From Dehalogenimonas etheniformans (GTDB lineage: Bacteria; Chloroflexota; Dehalococcoidia; Dehalococcoidales; Dehalococcoidaceae): DNA of 64,000 nt. The stretch covers positions 1,302,001 through 1,366,000 of the forward strand of contig NZ_CP058566.2 in assembly GCF_014672715.2 (NCBI RefSeq), in the 5' to 3' direction. The position numbers and the translations under genes were made by a program. Below are positions 35,499 through 44,015 of this stretch, in pieces (the stretch's first letter is position 1; each line of letters opens with the position of its first letter). The notes beneath the pieces are model-generated. The model had not been told where the DNA came from. It ran no database searches and saw nothing but the letters and a program-made list of their open reading frames with translations.

Positions 35499-35589
35499 TT
35501 CTTTTAATTCCTCAGACGTGCCGCGTTTCCGGCTAACCACGAACCCCTTCTTTGAAAGACCAGCAACGGCTGAAAAATCCCCTCTTCTT

Positions 35590-35757
35590 AATTTCCTCTC
35601 CCAAAAGGGGCGTGGAAAGAACGCAGACCTCAAAAGGCTACCCGATTGGCATCGGGACACGGCAGGGAGAAGGGGATTTGGGGTAATGGGTTTCACCCAC
35701 CCTACGGACCGATTGGGACTCGCAACGACGAGGCGGGCACGGCACGCCGTGCCCCTA
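35590..35757. repeat. Dispersed repeat modules
   Basis: It contains AAAAGGGGCGTGGAAAGAACGC, a partial GGTGGGT-type unit (TTTCACCCACCCTACGGACC at about 35691-35710), and GACGAGGCGGGCACGGCACG ending in CCGTGCCCCTAC (35728-35757). It parallels 30151-30225 and 31270-31510. Confidence 0.55.
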
Positions 35758-36630
35758 CAGAGAACCGGGAAAGCGTTTCGGCCAGACGCGGTTGAGCACA
35801 ACCCATTGGTCGGAGTCTCTGCGGATGTGCTTTTCCATCACCCTGACGACTTTTGCCACGTTCTCCGCGAGCGCCTGGTTGTTGCCGTTGGGCGCCAGGT
35901 CGACGGCAGGTTCAAAGGTTATCTCGTATCCGGCGGCGGCGCGGCGGGGGAAGACGGGCACCAGGGCGGCGCCGGTTTTCATGGCAAACCTGACAGCGAT
36001 CGACGGCATGGTGGTCTCTTCCCCGAAAAAGTCGAGGCTGACGCCGTTCTTATCGATATCACGGTCGCTGGCGAAAAGCAGCGCCTCCCCACGGTGGAGG
36101 CATTTGAACAGCCTGGCCAGGGTATTCGGCTGGGGTGCCAGGAAGGTGATGCCGTGGCTCTGGCGCAATTTGGTCACGTGTTTCAGGAGTTGCGGGGGGT
36201 TGATAGGCTCGACAAGCGCCGTAGACTTGATAGACTGAAGGGTAAGCCATTGGATGGCCATGTCGTAGCCGCTCATGTGCGCCGTTACCATCACCACCCC
36301 TTTGCCTCTGGCGAGCGCCGCGTCGAGGTTTTCCTTTCCGTTGACGCTGTACAGGCTTTCAAGGTGGCGGCGGTTCAGGCGGGGGAGCTTGACCAGGTCG
36401 AAATAATTGCGGGCGGTGTTGCGCAGAACGCCGCGGACCAGGCGTTTCAAAGCCCGGTTATCGTTCTCGATGCCGGAGGCGCGGCGCTGGTTATCGGCGA
36501 TGGTTTCACGAAGGCCGGGAGCCGCGAGATAGAGGATATTGGCCATAAAACCAGCCACGAGATAGCCGGCTTTCCGCGGGAGAAACGAAAGGCTGAAACC
36601 GGCTATCTTAAAGGCGTAATATTGCCACAC
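35755..36630 (-). CDS. Lysophospholipid acyltransferase (LpxL/HtrB-like)
   Basis: Membrane-associated acyltransferase of 291 residues. The catalytic H(x4)D motif is in VTAHMSGYDMAIQW (about residues 116-122). Further conserved parts are FASDRDIDKNGVSLDFFGEETTMPSIAVRFAMKTGAALVPVF and the closing WVVLNRVWPKRF. The family includes lipid A and phosphatidylinositol-mannoside acyltransferases. Dehalococcoidia lack an outer membrane, so a phospholipid or glycolipid substrate is more likely. A GTG start lies behind GAGAGG. Confidence 0.82.
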   Translation of the reverse strand: MWQYYAFKIAGFSLSFLPRKAGYLVAGFMANILYLAAPGLRETIADNQRRASGIENDNRALKRLVRGVLRNTARNYFDLVKLPRLNRRHLESLYSVNGKENLDAALARGKGVVMVTAHMSGYDMAIQWLTLQSIKSTALVEPINPPQLLKHVTKLRQSHGITFLAPQPNTLARLFKCLHRGEALLFASDRDIDKNGVSLDFFGEETTMPSIAVRFAMKTGAALVPVFPRRAAAGYEITFEPAVDLAPNGNNQALAENVAKVVRVMEKHIRRDSDQWVVLNRVWPKRFPGSL

Positions 36631-36998
36631 ATCAATCCTCTCCCCTGGTTCATGTGCTATTTTTCACGGCGATCTCGCCCAAAAAAGCTGTAATGGCTGG
36701 TTATTATAGCGTTTTCGGCGGGGGAAGGGGTAAGCCATCAAAACGCTCCACCGCCACCCTCAAAAAACCAACCTGAGATTGCTTCGTCGTTGCACTCCTC
36801 GTAACGACGAATAGGGAGCTTTTGGGGTTGTGAACCCCGTTCATCCATTCGACAGGCTCAGGACGAACGGGGGAAGTAGATTCCGGCTTTCGCCGGAATG
36901 ACATTCGGGCAAGGACTCGCAACGATGAGGCGGGCGGGTTAAAAACCCGCCCCCTGCAGAAATTCGAAGCGCCGGATTCCGGGCGAGGAGGGATATCG
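36631..36998. repeat. Gene-free interval with REP-like palindromes
   Basis: Three palindromes: CCCCGTTC/GAACGGGG (36835-36872), ATTCCGG-CTTTCG-CCGGAAT (about 36880-36899), and GGCGGGTT-AAA-AACCCGCC (36933-36951). They resemble dispersed repeats. The last lies just 3' of the GAPDH gene and could help end its transcript. No gene. Confidence 0.55.
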
Positions 36999-38141
36999 CT
37001 AGAACGGCTCTTCCGCCCCTTTGTAGCCTTCGTCCCGGTATTCTTCCCGTTCTTCGGCTAGCGCGTGACCGACGTGAGTCGGCCGGGCGGGTTCGGGAAT
37101 GGTCTTAGGCAGGAAATTCTTGAGGACTCCGAGGGACTTGTCGGTCATGGCGATCGACACGGCGCCGTCCGTCTCCAAGCCGCACATTGCGCGGATGGCG
37201 TCGATGTTTTCGGGGATGGTGATGGCCTCGTTGTGAACCTGGAAGACGAGATAAAGCTCCCGCTCGTCCGCCGCCAGGGCGTCTTCCCAGACGGCCACTT
37301 CCCACATGTCGTTGCGGGGACGTCCCAAATCTCTCATCAGCTCGATGACCGAATTAAGGGCTACCAGCCCGTCCGAGGAACGGACGAAGGAGATGCGCGG
37401 CTCCTCCCACAACGCCTGCCGCAGTTCCGCGAGACTGACCGGCCGGTTGGTCTCCACCATGGAGTAATGGATGTGAGAAAGGTTGTACGGTCCGGCGCCG
37501 GCCATGGTGGTGATGTCCAGGCCGGGTATGACGGTGCAGGCATCGGGGCCCTGGTGGGAGGGGACCTTGGTTTCAGGGATGACGGTGTTGATCATGCCGT
37601 CGCGGTGGCTTTCCCAGGGGTCGGTGCCGCGCCTCAAGAGTACCGCCCGGCTGCGCTTGATCCAGCCGCGTTTATTCAGGGCGTTATTGACCCGGCACAG
37701 GGCCGTGGTGTTGCACGATACGACCCGGACAAAGTCCTTATTTATAGCCTGATCGTAGTTGACCTGGGCGACAAAGGATACGCCGGTGAGTTCGTGCTTC
37801 TCGGCGCCCTGGAAAATGGCTTTGACGTGGTGTTTTTCATACACCGGCTTGTTCTCGGCACCGATGCCCTTGGGGGTGCAATCGATGATGATGTCGCTCC
37901 GCTTCAACAGGTCTTCGAGGGAACCTTCAGTGGGGATATGAGCTTCGGTCATCATCTGGCGGCGGTCGGGCTTGACGGCGAATATGGGGTAACCCCTTTC
38001 GGCGGCGATGCGGACACGATAGTCGGCGTTGACCGCGGTGACGCCGCTGACTTCCATGTCGGATTGGAGAGAGACGGCATCGGCGACACGCTTGCCGATG
38101 ACGCCGTAACCGTTGATGCCGACGCGGACCTTACCGTTCAT
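36999..38141 (-). CDS. gap: Glyceraldehyde-3-phosphate dehydrogenase, archaeal type II
   Basis: A 380-residue NAD(P)-dependent GAPDH of the archaeal (class II) kind rather than the usual bacterial 335-residue enzyme. N-terminal Rossmann motif VRVGINGYGVIGKRVADAV; catalytic Cys in VRVVSCNTTALCRV. The LLRRGTDPWESHRDG, TVIPGLDITTMAGAGPYNLSHIH and IPENIDAIRAM segments are class II features. ATG 38141 with GGAGG six bases upstream replaces the longer open frame. No pgk is adjacent. It probably serves gluconeogenesis in an organism that grows on acetate. Confidence 0.92.
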   Translation of the reverse strand: MNGKVRVGINGYGVIGKRVADAVSLQSDMEVSGVTAVNADYRVRIAAERGYPIFAVKPDRRQMMTEAHIPTEGSLEDLLKRSDIIIDCTPKGIGAENKPVYEKHHVKAIFQGAEKHELTGVSFVAQVNYDQAINKDFVRVVSCNTTALCRVNNALNKRGWIKRSRAVLLRRGTDPWESHRDGMINTVIPETKVPSHQGPDACTVIPGLDITTMAGAGPYNLSHIHYSMVETNRPVSLAELRQALWEEPRISFVRSSDGLVALNSVIELMRDLGRPRNDMWEVAVWEDALAADERELYLVFQVHNEAITIPENIDAIRAMCGLETDGAVSIAMTDKSLGVLKNFLPKTIPEPARPTHVGHALAEEREEYRDEGYKGAEEPF

Positions 38142-38313
38142 AATGGCCTCCAGAAGTTGAATCGGGGTGACAGGGCACAGTCTAGCATAAGAAGAGTTGT
38201 GAAAATAAGGCGCCACTCCTCACAATTTGGAAATTTCGAAGGGTATCCTGTTCCCGTCAATGGCAAGACAAACAGGAATCTATTTCGCCGCGGCCCGCAA
38301 AGGCAGCCAGGGA

Positions 38314-38610
38314 TTAAGACAAGGCTTGAACGGCGACCTCGTACATTTCAACATCGGGGTTGGTCGCGCTGATATTTTTCGCGGCCGCCGCCCTAAGCTT
38401 GTTTGCCTCTTCAGAGCTCAATTGCATGTCCTTTTCTGTTGCCCACATTGTGATGCCGAGATGCCGACCGATCTTGCGATCAACCAGCAGAAGCCCGCCT
38501 TTGAAGCCGGACAGGTTCCGAGCGTGGGGAAGCATGCGGTCGCGAAAATCTTTAATCCCTTCTTCGACCTTGTCAGAGGCGCTTGTCATGACGGTGACTC
38601 TCGCAAACAT
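38314..38610 (-). CDS. Antibiotic-biosynthesis-monooxygenase-like (ABM fold) protein
   Basis: A 98-residue protein resembling single-domain dimeric alpha-beta barrel (ABM-like) proteins: N-terminal strand MFARVTVMTS, then FRDRMLPHARNLSGFKGGLLLVDRKIGRHLGITMWAT. Such proteins include heme-degrading and quinol monooxygenases and many of unknown role; no specific residues settle the function here. An ATG start lies behind GGAGGG. Isolated gene. Confidence 0.65.
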   Translation of the reverse strand: MFARVTVMTSASDKVEEGIKDFRDRMLPHARNLSGFKGGLLLVDRKIGRHLGITMWATEKDMQLSSEEANKLRAAAAKNISATNPDVEMYEVAVQALS

Positions 38611-38765
38611 AGATCCCTCCTCTGCTGATATTAAATATTCCTTTGAACTATCAACTGAAAATTGTCAGGTCAATCTATCTTAGTTGGATTCTCCAGCCAA
38701 TTATTCGCTCCCCCCGGAGTTAACGCAATACGTAGAAATACCTATTTCGTTTGGGAACGGAAAAT

Positions 38766-38797
38766 GAATGAGGCGGGTCTTGCGACCCGCCTCATTC
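38766..38797 (-). terminator. Terminator of the MMPL transporter gene
   Basis: Fourteen perfect pairs, GAATGAGGCGGGTC/GACCCGCCTCATTC, with loop TTGC. Read on the minus strand it ends in ATTTTCC. Confidence 0.8.
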
Positions 38798-38821
38798 GAA
38801 CAATAAGGGAGGAGGAGAAAT

Positions 38822-41134
38822 CTAGTACTTGCGGTCGATGATCTCTGTTTCATCGACGGTGACCGGGACCGGAGCGGGAACCAGGCCGCGGGGCAGGCGG
38901 GGGGCGGGAGCGACCTTGACCGCTTCGGGCGCCTCATCGGTCTCACCCAGGGAGACATTGGGCAGCCAGTTGAGCCACCTGGGAAGATACCAGTTGGCCT
39001 TGCCGAGCATGGTCATGGTGGCTGGGACCAAAACACAGCGGACCAGGGTGGCGTCCACCAGGACGGCGACAGCCAGGCCGAAGCCCATCTGCTGGAACAT
39101 CGCCATATCGCCCAGGGCAAATCCGCCGAAGACCGCGACCATGATCAGGGCAGCGCCGGTGATGAGCTTGCCGGTGGAACTGAGACCGAAGGCCACGGCT
39201 TCGGAGGTGTTGCCGGTCTTCAGGTAGCGCTCGCGGATGCGGGAGAGCAGGAACACCTGATAGTCCATGGACAAGCCGAACAGGAGAGAGAATAGCATCA
39301 GGGGAAGCCAGGTCTCTATCACATCCACCTGGATGAATCCGAAGATGGAAGCGCCGATACCCTTCTGGAAGACCAGGACGAGCAGGCCGTACGCAGCGCC
39401 GACTGAGAGCAAGTTCATCAGGATGGCGGTGGCGGGGATGACTACCGAGCGGAAAGCGACCATCAGGATGATGAAAGCCAGCGCCAGCACGAAGGCAAAG
39501 ATGACCGGTGTATAAGAATCGGTGGTGGCGTTGAAGTCCAGGGTGCCGGCGGTGCCGCCGGTTACAAAAGCCCTGGCTGAGATGTCACCGAAAGCAGCGG
39601 GGATGTAGTCAGCACGGAGAGCCCTGACGGCATCCATGGAATTCAATGAGGCCGGGTCGCCGACCAGATTGGCGTAGATGATGGCCAGGTTCTTGTCAGC
39701 ATAGGAGACGACGTTGGTCGAGCTGAAATTGGAATCGGTTCCAATCCTGGCGACCAATTTATTGATGGCATCCTGAGTGGCGGCGGCATTGATATCGCCG
39801 TCAACCACGATCTTGGCTGGGTCGTCCATACCGATGTGGAAATCATTGACCAGGACCATGAAACCTTCCTTAGCGCGTAGGTCATCAGGCAGGCCGGAGA
39901 TGCCGGAGAAGCCGGACTGCTTGTCGAAGTAAGGAGTCAGGGCGGCGATCATAATGCCGGCAACGATAACCACGCTGACCAGGGGTTTGTGAGTAACTAC
40001 CTTGACCATGCCGGCCCAGAAACCGCTGATCTTGTGCTCAACCGCTTCCCTCTTTTCGGCGCGGGCGGTGAAGGGCATGCGGATCTTGTTGACCCGGTCG
40101 CCGAGGAGAGAGATGATGGCGGGAAGTATCGTCATGGAGGCCAGGACGGCGGCGACGACAACCATGATCGAACCGAGACCCATGGACTGGAAGATGGACA
40201 AGGGGAAGATCAGGAGGCCAACCAGGGCGAGGACTACGGTCATGCCCGAGAAGAAGATGGCCTTATTGGCGGTGCGAGAAGTCACGGCGATTGCCTCAAC
40301 CTTGGACAGACCTTTTTTGCGCTCCTCGCGGTAGCGGGAGACGATAAAAAGAGAGTAGTCGATGCCTACCGCCAAGCCCATCATGGTGACCATGTTGGTG
40401 ATGAAGAAGGACAGGCCCATGAAATGGCTGGTCAGGCCGATGAGACCCAGCGCTGCGACGATGGCGACGACGCCGAGGGCGACGGGTAAGAGGGCGGCGA
40501 CCAGAGCGCCGAAGACGATAGCCAGGACAACCAGGGCGACCATGATGCCGATGCTCTCACCTTTGGTCATGGTGTCCTCAGCCAAAGCCATGGTATCAGC
40601 GTTGAAAGAGGCGCTACCGGTGTAATAGACCTTGAATTGGGAGTTGTCCGCGGCCAGTTTATCGCCGACGGCGTAAACCTGATCGACGAAATTCTCGGCC
40701 TTGTCGACCATCACCAGCGGGATCATGGTGGTGTGGCGGTCGGCGGAGACCAGGGAAGAGTCAAAAGTCATGTAGTAGTTGATGCCGCCAACGACGACTT
40801 TGTCGCCCAAGGCCATGATGTCCGCGTAAAGGCTTTCAATGGCGGCGCGATATTCAGGGGAGTCGATTGTCAAGGTGTCCGACTTGATGATGATGGTCTC
40901 ATCTTCAGTCCGGGGGGTAGTGGCATCGGTCGGGTTGGACAGGCGATCTTTGATCAAGGTGTCAGCCTGCCGGGATTCGGGATTGTCGGTCATCGTGATC
41001 TCGTTGACCAGAGCGTTTCCGGTGACCATGAAACCAACCGCCGCGACCAGACCAACGACCCACATGCCGATGGTGACCCATGGGCGGCGGGCCGAGGCTC
41101 GGGCTAGACTTGAGATACCGTTTACCAGATTCAT
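38822..41134 (-). CDS. MMPL-family RND transporter
   Basis: A 770-residue membrane protein with two repeats, each of one helix, a large extracytoplasmic loop and five helices. Proton-relay-type motifs appear twice, in GLAVGIDYSLFIVSRYREERKKG and LFGLSMDYQVFLLSRIRERYLKTG. The family exports lipids, pigments or drugs. An ATG start lies behind GGGAGG. No tetR-type regulator or membrane-fusion gene is adjacent, so the substrate is unknown. A perfect terminator closes the gene. Confidence 0.92.
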   Translation of the reverse strand: MNLVNGISSLARASARRPWVTIGMWVVGLVAAVGFMVTGNALVNEITMTDNPESRQADTLIKDRLSNPTDATTPRTEDETIIIKSDTLTIDSPEYRAAIESLYADIMALGDKVVVGGINYYMTFDSSLVSADRHTTMIPLVMVDKAENFVDQVYAVGDKLAADNSQFKVYYTGSASFNADTMALAEDTMTKGESIGIMVALVVLAIVFGALVAALLPVALGVVAIVAALGLIGLTSHFMGLSFFITNMVTMMGLAVGIDYSLFIVSRYREERKKGLSKVEAIAVTSRTANKAIFFSGMTVVLALVGLLIFPLSIFQSMGLGSIMVVVAAVLASMTILPAIISLLGDRVNKIRMPFTARAEKREAVEHKISGFWAGMVKVVTHKPLVSVVIVAGIMIAALTPYFDKQSGFSGISGLPDDLRAKEGFMVLVNDFHIGMDDPAKIVVDGDINAAATQDAINKLVARIGTDSNFSSTNVVSYADKNLAIIYANLVGDPASLNSMDAVRALRADYIPAAFGDISARAFVTGGTAGTLDFNATTDSYTPVIFAFVLALAFIILMVAFRSVVIPATAILMNLLSVGAAYGLLVLVFQKGIGASIFGFIQVDVIETWLPLMLFSLLFGLSMDYQVFLLSRIRERYLKTGNTSEAVAFGLSSTGKLITGAALIMVAVFGGFALGDMAMFQQMGFGLAVAVLVDATLVRCVLVPATMTMLGKANWYLPRWLNWLPNVSLGETDEAPEAVKVAPAPRLPRGLVPAPVPVTVDETEIIDRKY

Positions 41135-41300
41135 TAAATTCCTCCCTTTTTTGTTCGGCTATATCTTAAAATGGTAACAGTTCACCCATAACTGCCGTAA
41201 GAATGGATTTTCACTGGAGGGGGTGCGGGTTTTTAAACTGGCCGGATGGGCAGGTTGGACTCTATCTCAAAAAGCCTCCCTGCCCATCCTGTCTGACGGG

Positions 41301-41747
41301 CTATTCAGCGAAAACGCGGACTTTACCTTCGCCGCCGTCGATATCGACTTCAAGTTCGGACAGGGCTTCTATCAGGTCATCGATATCCTCATCCTTGATG
41401 TTCTTGATGTTGAGGTTAATACCACGGCAGCGAAGTTCTTCCTCTACCTTATCTCCTGCTTCACGCGGTATCAAGGAGGTGAATTTCATACCTGCACGGA
41501 TGAGACTGACAGGCACACGCACGTTGACCTTCTCAGGGGTTTCACCGTGATGGCTGTGCGGATTATCGATGAGCACTCTGAGGTATTTTATCTTGCGCCC
41601 GACCCTGTTTAGGATCTGATCGATAGGTTTTTCATCGGAAAACGAGCTGCCTCCACGATCGACCGCCGAGAGCAGTTTAGTCGCCTCATCAACGGTAATT
41701 TTCTTGGCATCGAGCATTTCGAGAATTTTCTTCCGATTATCAGACAT
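41301..41747 (-). CDS. SHOCT-like/YvlB-type protein
   Basis: A 148-residue protein. The N-terminus (NRKKILEMLDAKKITVDEATKLLSAV) is a short helical SHOCT-like motif seen in YvlB/LiaX-type envelope-stress proteins. The rest has two similar acidic helices (EEELRCRGINLNIKNI, DDLIEALSELEVDI). ATG 41747 follows AAGGAG. Last gene of a four-gene run led by a DUF2089 regulator. The C-terminus of that regulator carries a related motif (DVLGMLERGEINAEEAVRRL), so the two may interact. Confidence 0.7.
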   Translation of the reverse strand: MSDNRKKILEMLDAKKITVDEATKLLSAVDRGGSSFSDEKPIDQILNRVGRKIKYLRVLIDNPHSHHGETPEKVNVRVPVSLIRAGMKFTSLIPREAGDKVEEELRCRGINLNIKNIKDEDIDDLIEALSELEVDIDGGEGKVRVFAE

Positions 41748-41757
41748 ATATTTCTCC

Positions 41758-42036
41758 TTAAATAAAATCAAACAACATTTTTCGTTCGCCGGTCTGGATA
41801 TCCATCTTCAAGCCGCGCATGGCAAAGAGCAAGCGCCAGATGTACGGTCCAGCCATGAGAAGCGGACGAGCCCGGCCGGCAGGCACCAGGAAAATGGCTG
41901 CTATAAGAATGAATGGAAGCGCGATCAGCATCAGCACCAGCAAAATCGGATACACCAAAAACCAGGGAAGCCAAAGACCTATGAAACCTTCACCCGACGG
42001 CAACCTGAGATGCAGTAAAAGAGGCGGCCAGTTCAT
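41758..42036 (-). CDS. Small two-helix membrane protein in the DUF2089 operon
   Basis: A 92-residue protein with a long hydrophobic stretch (about residues 20-52, WLPWFLVYPILLVLMLIALP and onward) and a basic C-terminal part (WRLLFAMRGLKMDIQTG). No family recognised. ATG 42036 is six bases from AGGAGG; the TTG two codons upstream is too close. It ends ten bases before the SHOCT-like gene and starts 13 bases after the 39-aa ORF. Confidence 0.65.
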   Translation of the reverse strand: MNWPPLLLHLRLPSGEGFIGLWLPWFLVYPILLVLMLIALPFILIAAIFLVPAGRARPLLMAGPYIWRLLFAMRGLKMDIQTGERKMLFDFI

Positions 42037-42048
42037 TTTCAACCTCCT

Positions 42049-42168
42049 TTAGGCGAACAATCCTTCTAACCAGTGCCAGATCTCCGAGATGTGGGTCAGA
42101 ACAAAGACCAGTAAAATCACTGAGACCACAAAAAGCAGGAAACCAAAGCAACCGCAGCCGCCTCTCAT
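42049..42168 (-). CDS. 39-residue single-span membrane protein
   Basis: A short ORF whose ATG overlaps the stop of the DUF2089 gene (ATGA). AGGAGG lies five bases upstream. It encodes MRGGCGCFGF, then a hydrophobic helix (FLLFVVSVILLVFVLTH), and ends EIWHWLEGLFA. The strong ribosome site, the coupling and the tight gene order argue for a real protein. No homologue recognised. Confidence 0.65.
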   Translation of the reverse strand: MRGGCGCFGFLLFVVSVILLVFVLTHISEIWHWLEGLFA

Positions 42169-42536
42169 GACAACCTCCTAACAGCCTCTTCGGCGTTGAT
42201 TTCGCCACGTTCAAGCATACCCAGGACGTCTTCCTTATCCACTTCAGGCTCAGGCGCCGGTGTAAACTCCACCATTTTGAGTTTGCCGGCAAGCTTGTCC
42301 AGCCGGTTCTTTACAGTTGGGTAGCTTATGCCGAACATCCGCTCCATATCTTTCAGGGAGCCATGGGCGCTGACGAAAGCCATGACGAAGACCTGGTCGT
42401 CAGCTTCAAGCTGAGCCAGGCGAGGCAAAGCGAATTCGCCTTCGATGGCGATGCCGGAATCAGCCAGTCTCACCTTCTCCACAACGATGGAGCTACCGCC
42501 GGTGAGTCTTGTGAGTTCCGTCCATTCTCTGATCAT
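42165..42536 (-). CDS. DUF2089-family transcriptional regulator
   Basis: A 123-residue protein. The core FALPRLAQLEADDQVFVMAFVSAHGSLKDMERMFGISYPTVKNRLDKL is the DUF2089 helix-turn-helix. The N-terminal zinc ribbon found in some members is absent. The C-terminus carries a SHOCT-like motif (KEDVLGMLERGEINAEEAVRRL). First gene of an operon with two small membrane proteins and a SHOCT-like protein, a layout suggesting an envelope-stress module. Confidence 0.78.
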   Translation of the reverse strand: MIREWTELTRLTGGSSIVVEKVRLADSGIAIEGEFALPRLAQLEADDQVFVMAFVSAHGSLKDMERMFGISYPTVKNRLDKLAGKLKMVEFTPAPEPEVDKEDVLGMLERGEINAEEAVRRLS

Positions 42537-42686
42537 TTTTAACTCCAGTTTTTGCCGACTTTAACTTTATGAACTTATTATAGCCCATTTTTTGATATTG
42601 TCAATAGTATTTTAAATTATTCTTATTATCTAGTCTATTTTTATTGATTTTATTGAAGTCATACAGGCTGCCGCTGGATAAACAGA

Positions 42687-42716
42687 AAAGGCTTCGACAC
42701 AAGTCGAAGCCTTTTT
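42687..42716. terminator. Terminator between the cbiX-like gene and the DUF2089 operon
   Basis: Thirteen perfect pairs, AAAAGGCTTCGAC/GTCGAAGCCTTTT, with loop ACAA and T-runs on both strands. It ends the cbiX-like transcript. Confidence 0.85.
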
Positions 42717-42733
42717 TCCTACTTAATAAGAAT

Positions 42734-43240
42734 CTAGATAAACCGGCTGATATGCTGCTTGAGGAAAGCGGCAATCTCAGCCCTGTCATAAGGCCAGGCA
42801 TATACTGTTTTTATCTTAGGGTGATCTTCCTGAAAGATCCTGATGGTGGCGGGGATCTCTGCTTCGGCATGCTCGCCGCCCCTGGTCATCATCGGAGTAG
42901 CAACAACAATTTCCTCCGCGCCTTCATCTGCTGCAATCTCTAAAGCGGTCGCGACATCCGGAGCGCAAAACTCGTTGTAGCCTACAACCACTTTGAACCC
43001 GGTGGCTTGCGAGAGCTCGGCAGCCAAAGCCTCTGATGCCGTATAGAACGGGTCATTAGCGGCGGTGCGAGGCCAATTCTTGATCTTTTCTTCCAACTCG
43101 GCGTACCTGGGGTTAACTGCAGTACCATGACCGCCCTCACGCTTCATCCTGCCATAAATAACGAAGAATTCGGACAGTTCCTGGCGGGGGAAATCGGTGG
43201 GAGGGGCGCCATGCATCACAAGAACGATCAATGTTTTCAT
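42734..43240 (-). CDS. cbiX: CbiX/sirohydrochlorin-chelatase-like protein
   Basis: A 168-residue single-domain class II chelatase-like protein. MHGAPP near the N-terminus and VVATPMMTRGGEHAEAEIP later place metal-binding His residues as in CbiX (HG.. and ..GGEH). CbiX inserts cobalt into sirohydrochlorin in anaerobic B12 synthesis. Organohalide respirers need corrinoids, but many only salvage them, so another metallochelatase or CbiX-like role is possible. No other cbi gene is nearby. Confidence 0.75.
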   Translation of the reverse strand: MKTLIVLVMHGAPPTDFPRQELSEFFVIYGRMKREGGHGTAVNPRYAELEEKIKNWPRTAANDPFYTASEALAAELSQATGFKVVVGYNEFCAPDVATALEIAADEGAEEIVVATPMMTRGGEHAEAEIPATIRIFQEDHPKIKTVYAWPYDRAEIAAFLKQHISRFI

Positions 43241-43388
43241 GAGTTACATCTTAACACAAAATTGTTTTACCTCAACCGGGCTAATTTAAGTGTCTTTGGC
43301 AACCACAATTACGTAAGTGTACTCATTTCAAGTCGTTCTTAATTTAGTTTATACTAGGTTCTATGAGATTTTTACAGATTTTTACGTC

Positions 43389-44015
43389 GTGAATGACGAC
43401 CTGCTTACGATAGGCGAAGCCGCCGAAATCCTGGGAGTCAGCGAACCGGCGTTACGCACCTGGACCGATGAAGGCCAGATAAAAGCTTTCGTGACCCCGG
43501 GGGGTCACCGGCGCTACCTAAGGTCCGAACTTAAAAAATTCATCGGCCTCAATCAGAAACGCCTGGGTATCAAGAGCCTGACCGAAAAACTCGAAGGTAC
43601 GGCCGCGGTGCATCGAGAGATCGGCGCTGGTCCGTGGCGAACGCACCTGGATGAAGCCGATCAACACCGGTTCGCAGCTCTAGGCAGGCAACTTCTGGCA
43701 TTATTGACTCAGTGCCTGACCAAGCCTTCCAAACCGGAGGACACCTTCTCCGCAGCCAGGGAAATCGGAAGGAGCTACGGCGAATTGACCGGGGAACTCA
43801 ATATGCCCCTGGTGGCGTCAGTCAGCGCTTTCATCCGGCACAGGCAGCCGATGCTGACCGCCACGTTCGATATGATGAAACGAGGCGAGATCACCGACCG
43901 GCAGATGGCGGAGGCGATGCCGCTCATCGACCGAGCCATCGATGAGGCTCTTATCTCCCTGGTTCAAGCCCGCGAAGAACAGTCCGCAAACATTGATGAG
44001 GAAACCCACAATTGA
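43389..44015 (+). CDS. MerR-like HTH transcriptional regulator
   Basis: A 208-residue protein. The N-terminal LTIGEAAEILGVSEPALRTWTDEGQIKAFVTPGGHRRYLRSELKKFIG is a MerR/excisionase-type winged HTH. The C-terminal half (about 95-195, EIGRSYGELTGELNMPLVASVSAFIRHRQPML and onward) is an all-helical domain resembling RsbR/histidine-kinase N-terminal sensory modules. GTG 43389 is the best start. The stop overlaps the start of the radical SAM gene, so it is the first gene of a four-gene operon and probably its regulator. Confidence 0.75.
   Translation: MNDDLLTIGEAAEILGVSEPALRTWTDEGQIKAFVTPGGHRRYLRSELKKFIGLNQKRLGIKSLTEKLEGTAAVHREIGAGPWRTHLDEADQHRFAALGRQLLALLTQCLTKPSKPEDTFSAAREIGRSYGELTGELNMPLVASVSAFIRHRQPMLTATFDMMKRGEITDRQMAEAMPLIDRAIDEALISLVQAREEQSANIDEETHN

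Noticed and set aside
35518-36693. 391-residue plus-strand frame over the acyltransferase
   Set aside because: It starts in repeat DNA and runs antisense to a gene with a clear HxxxxD motif.
37065-38372. 435-residue plus-strand open frame opposite GAPDH
   Set aside because: The composition (Gly/Asp/Val-rich) is that of an antisense frame, and GAPDH on the other strand has a clear catalytic motif.
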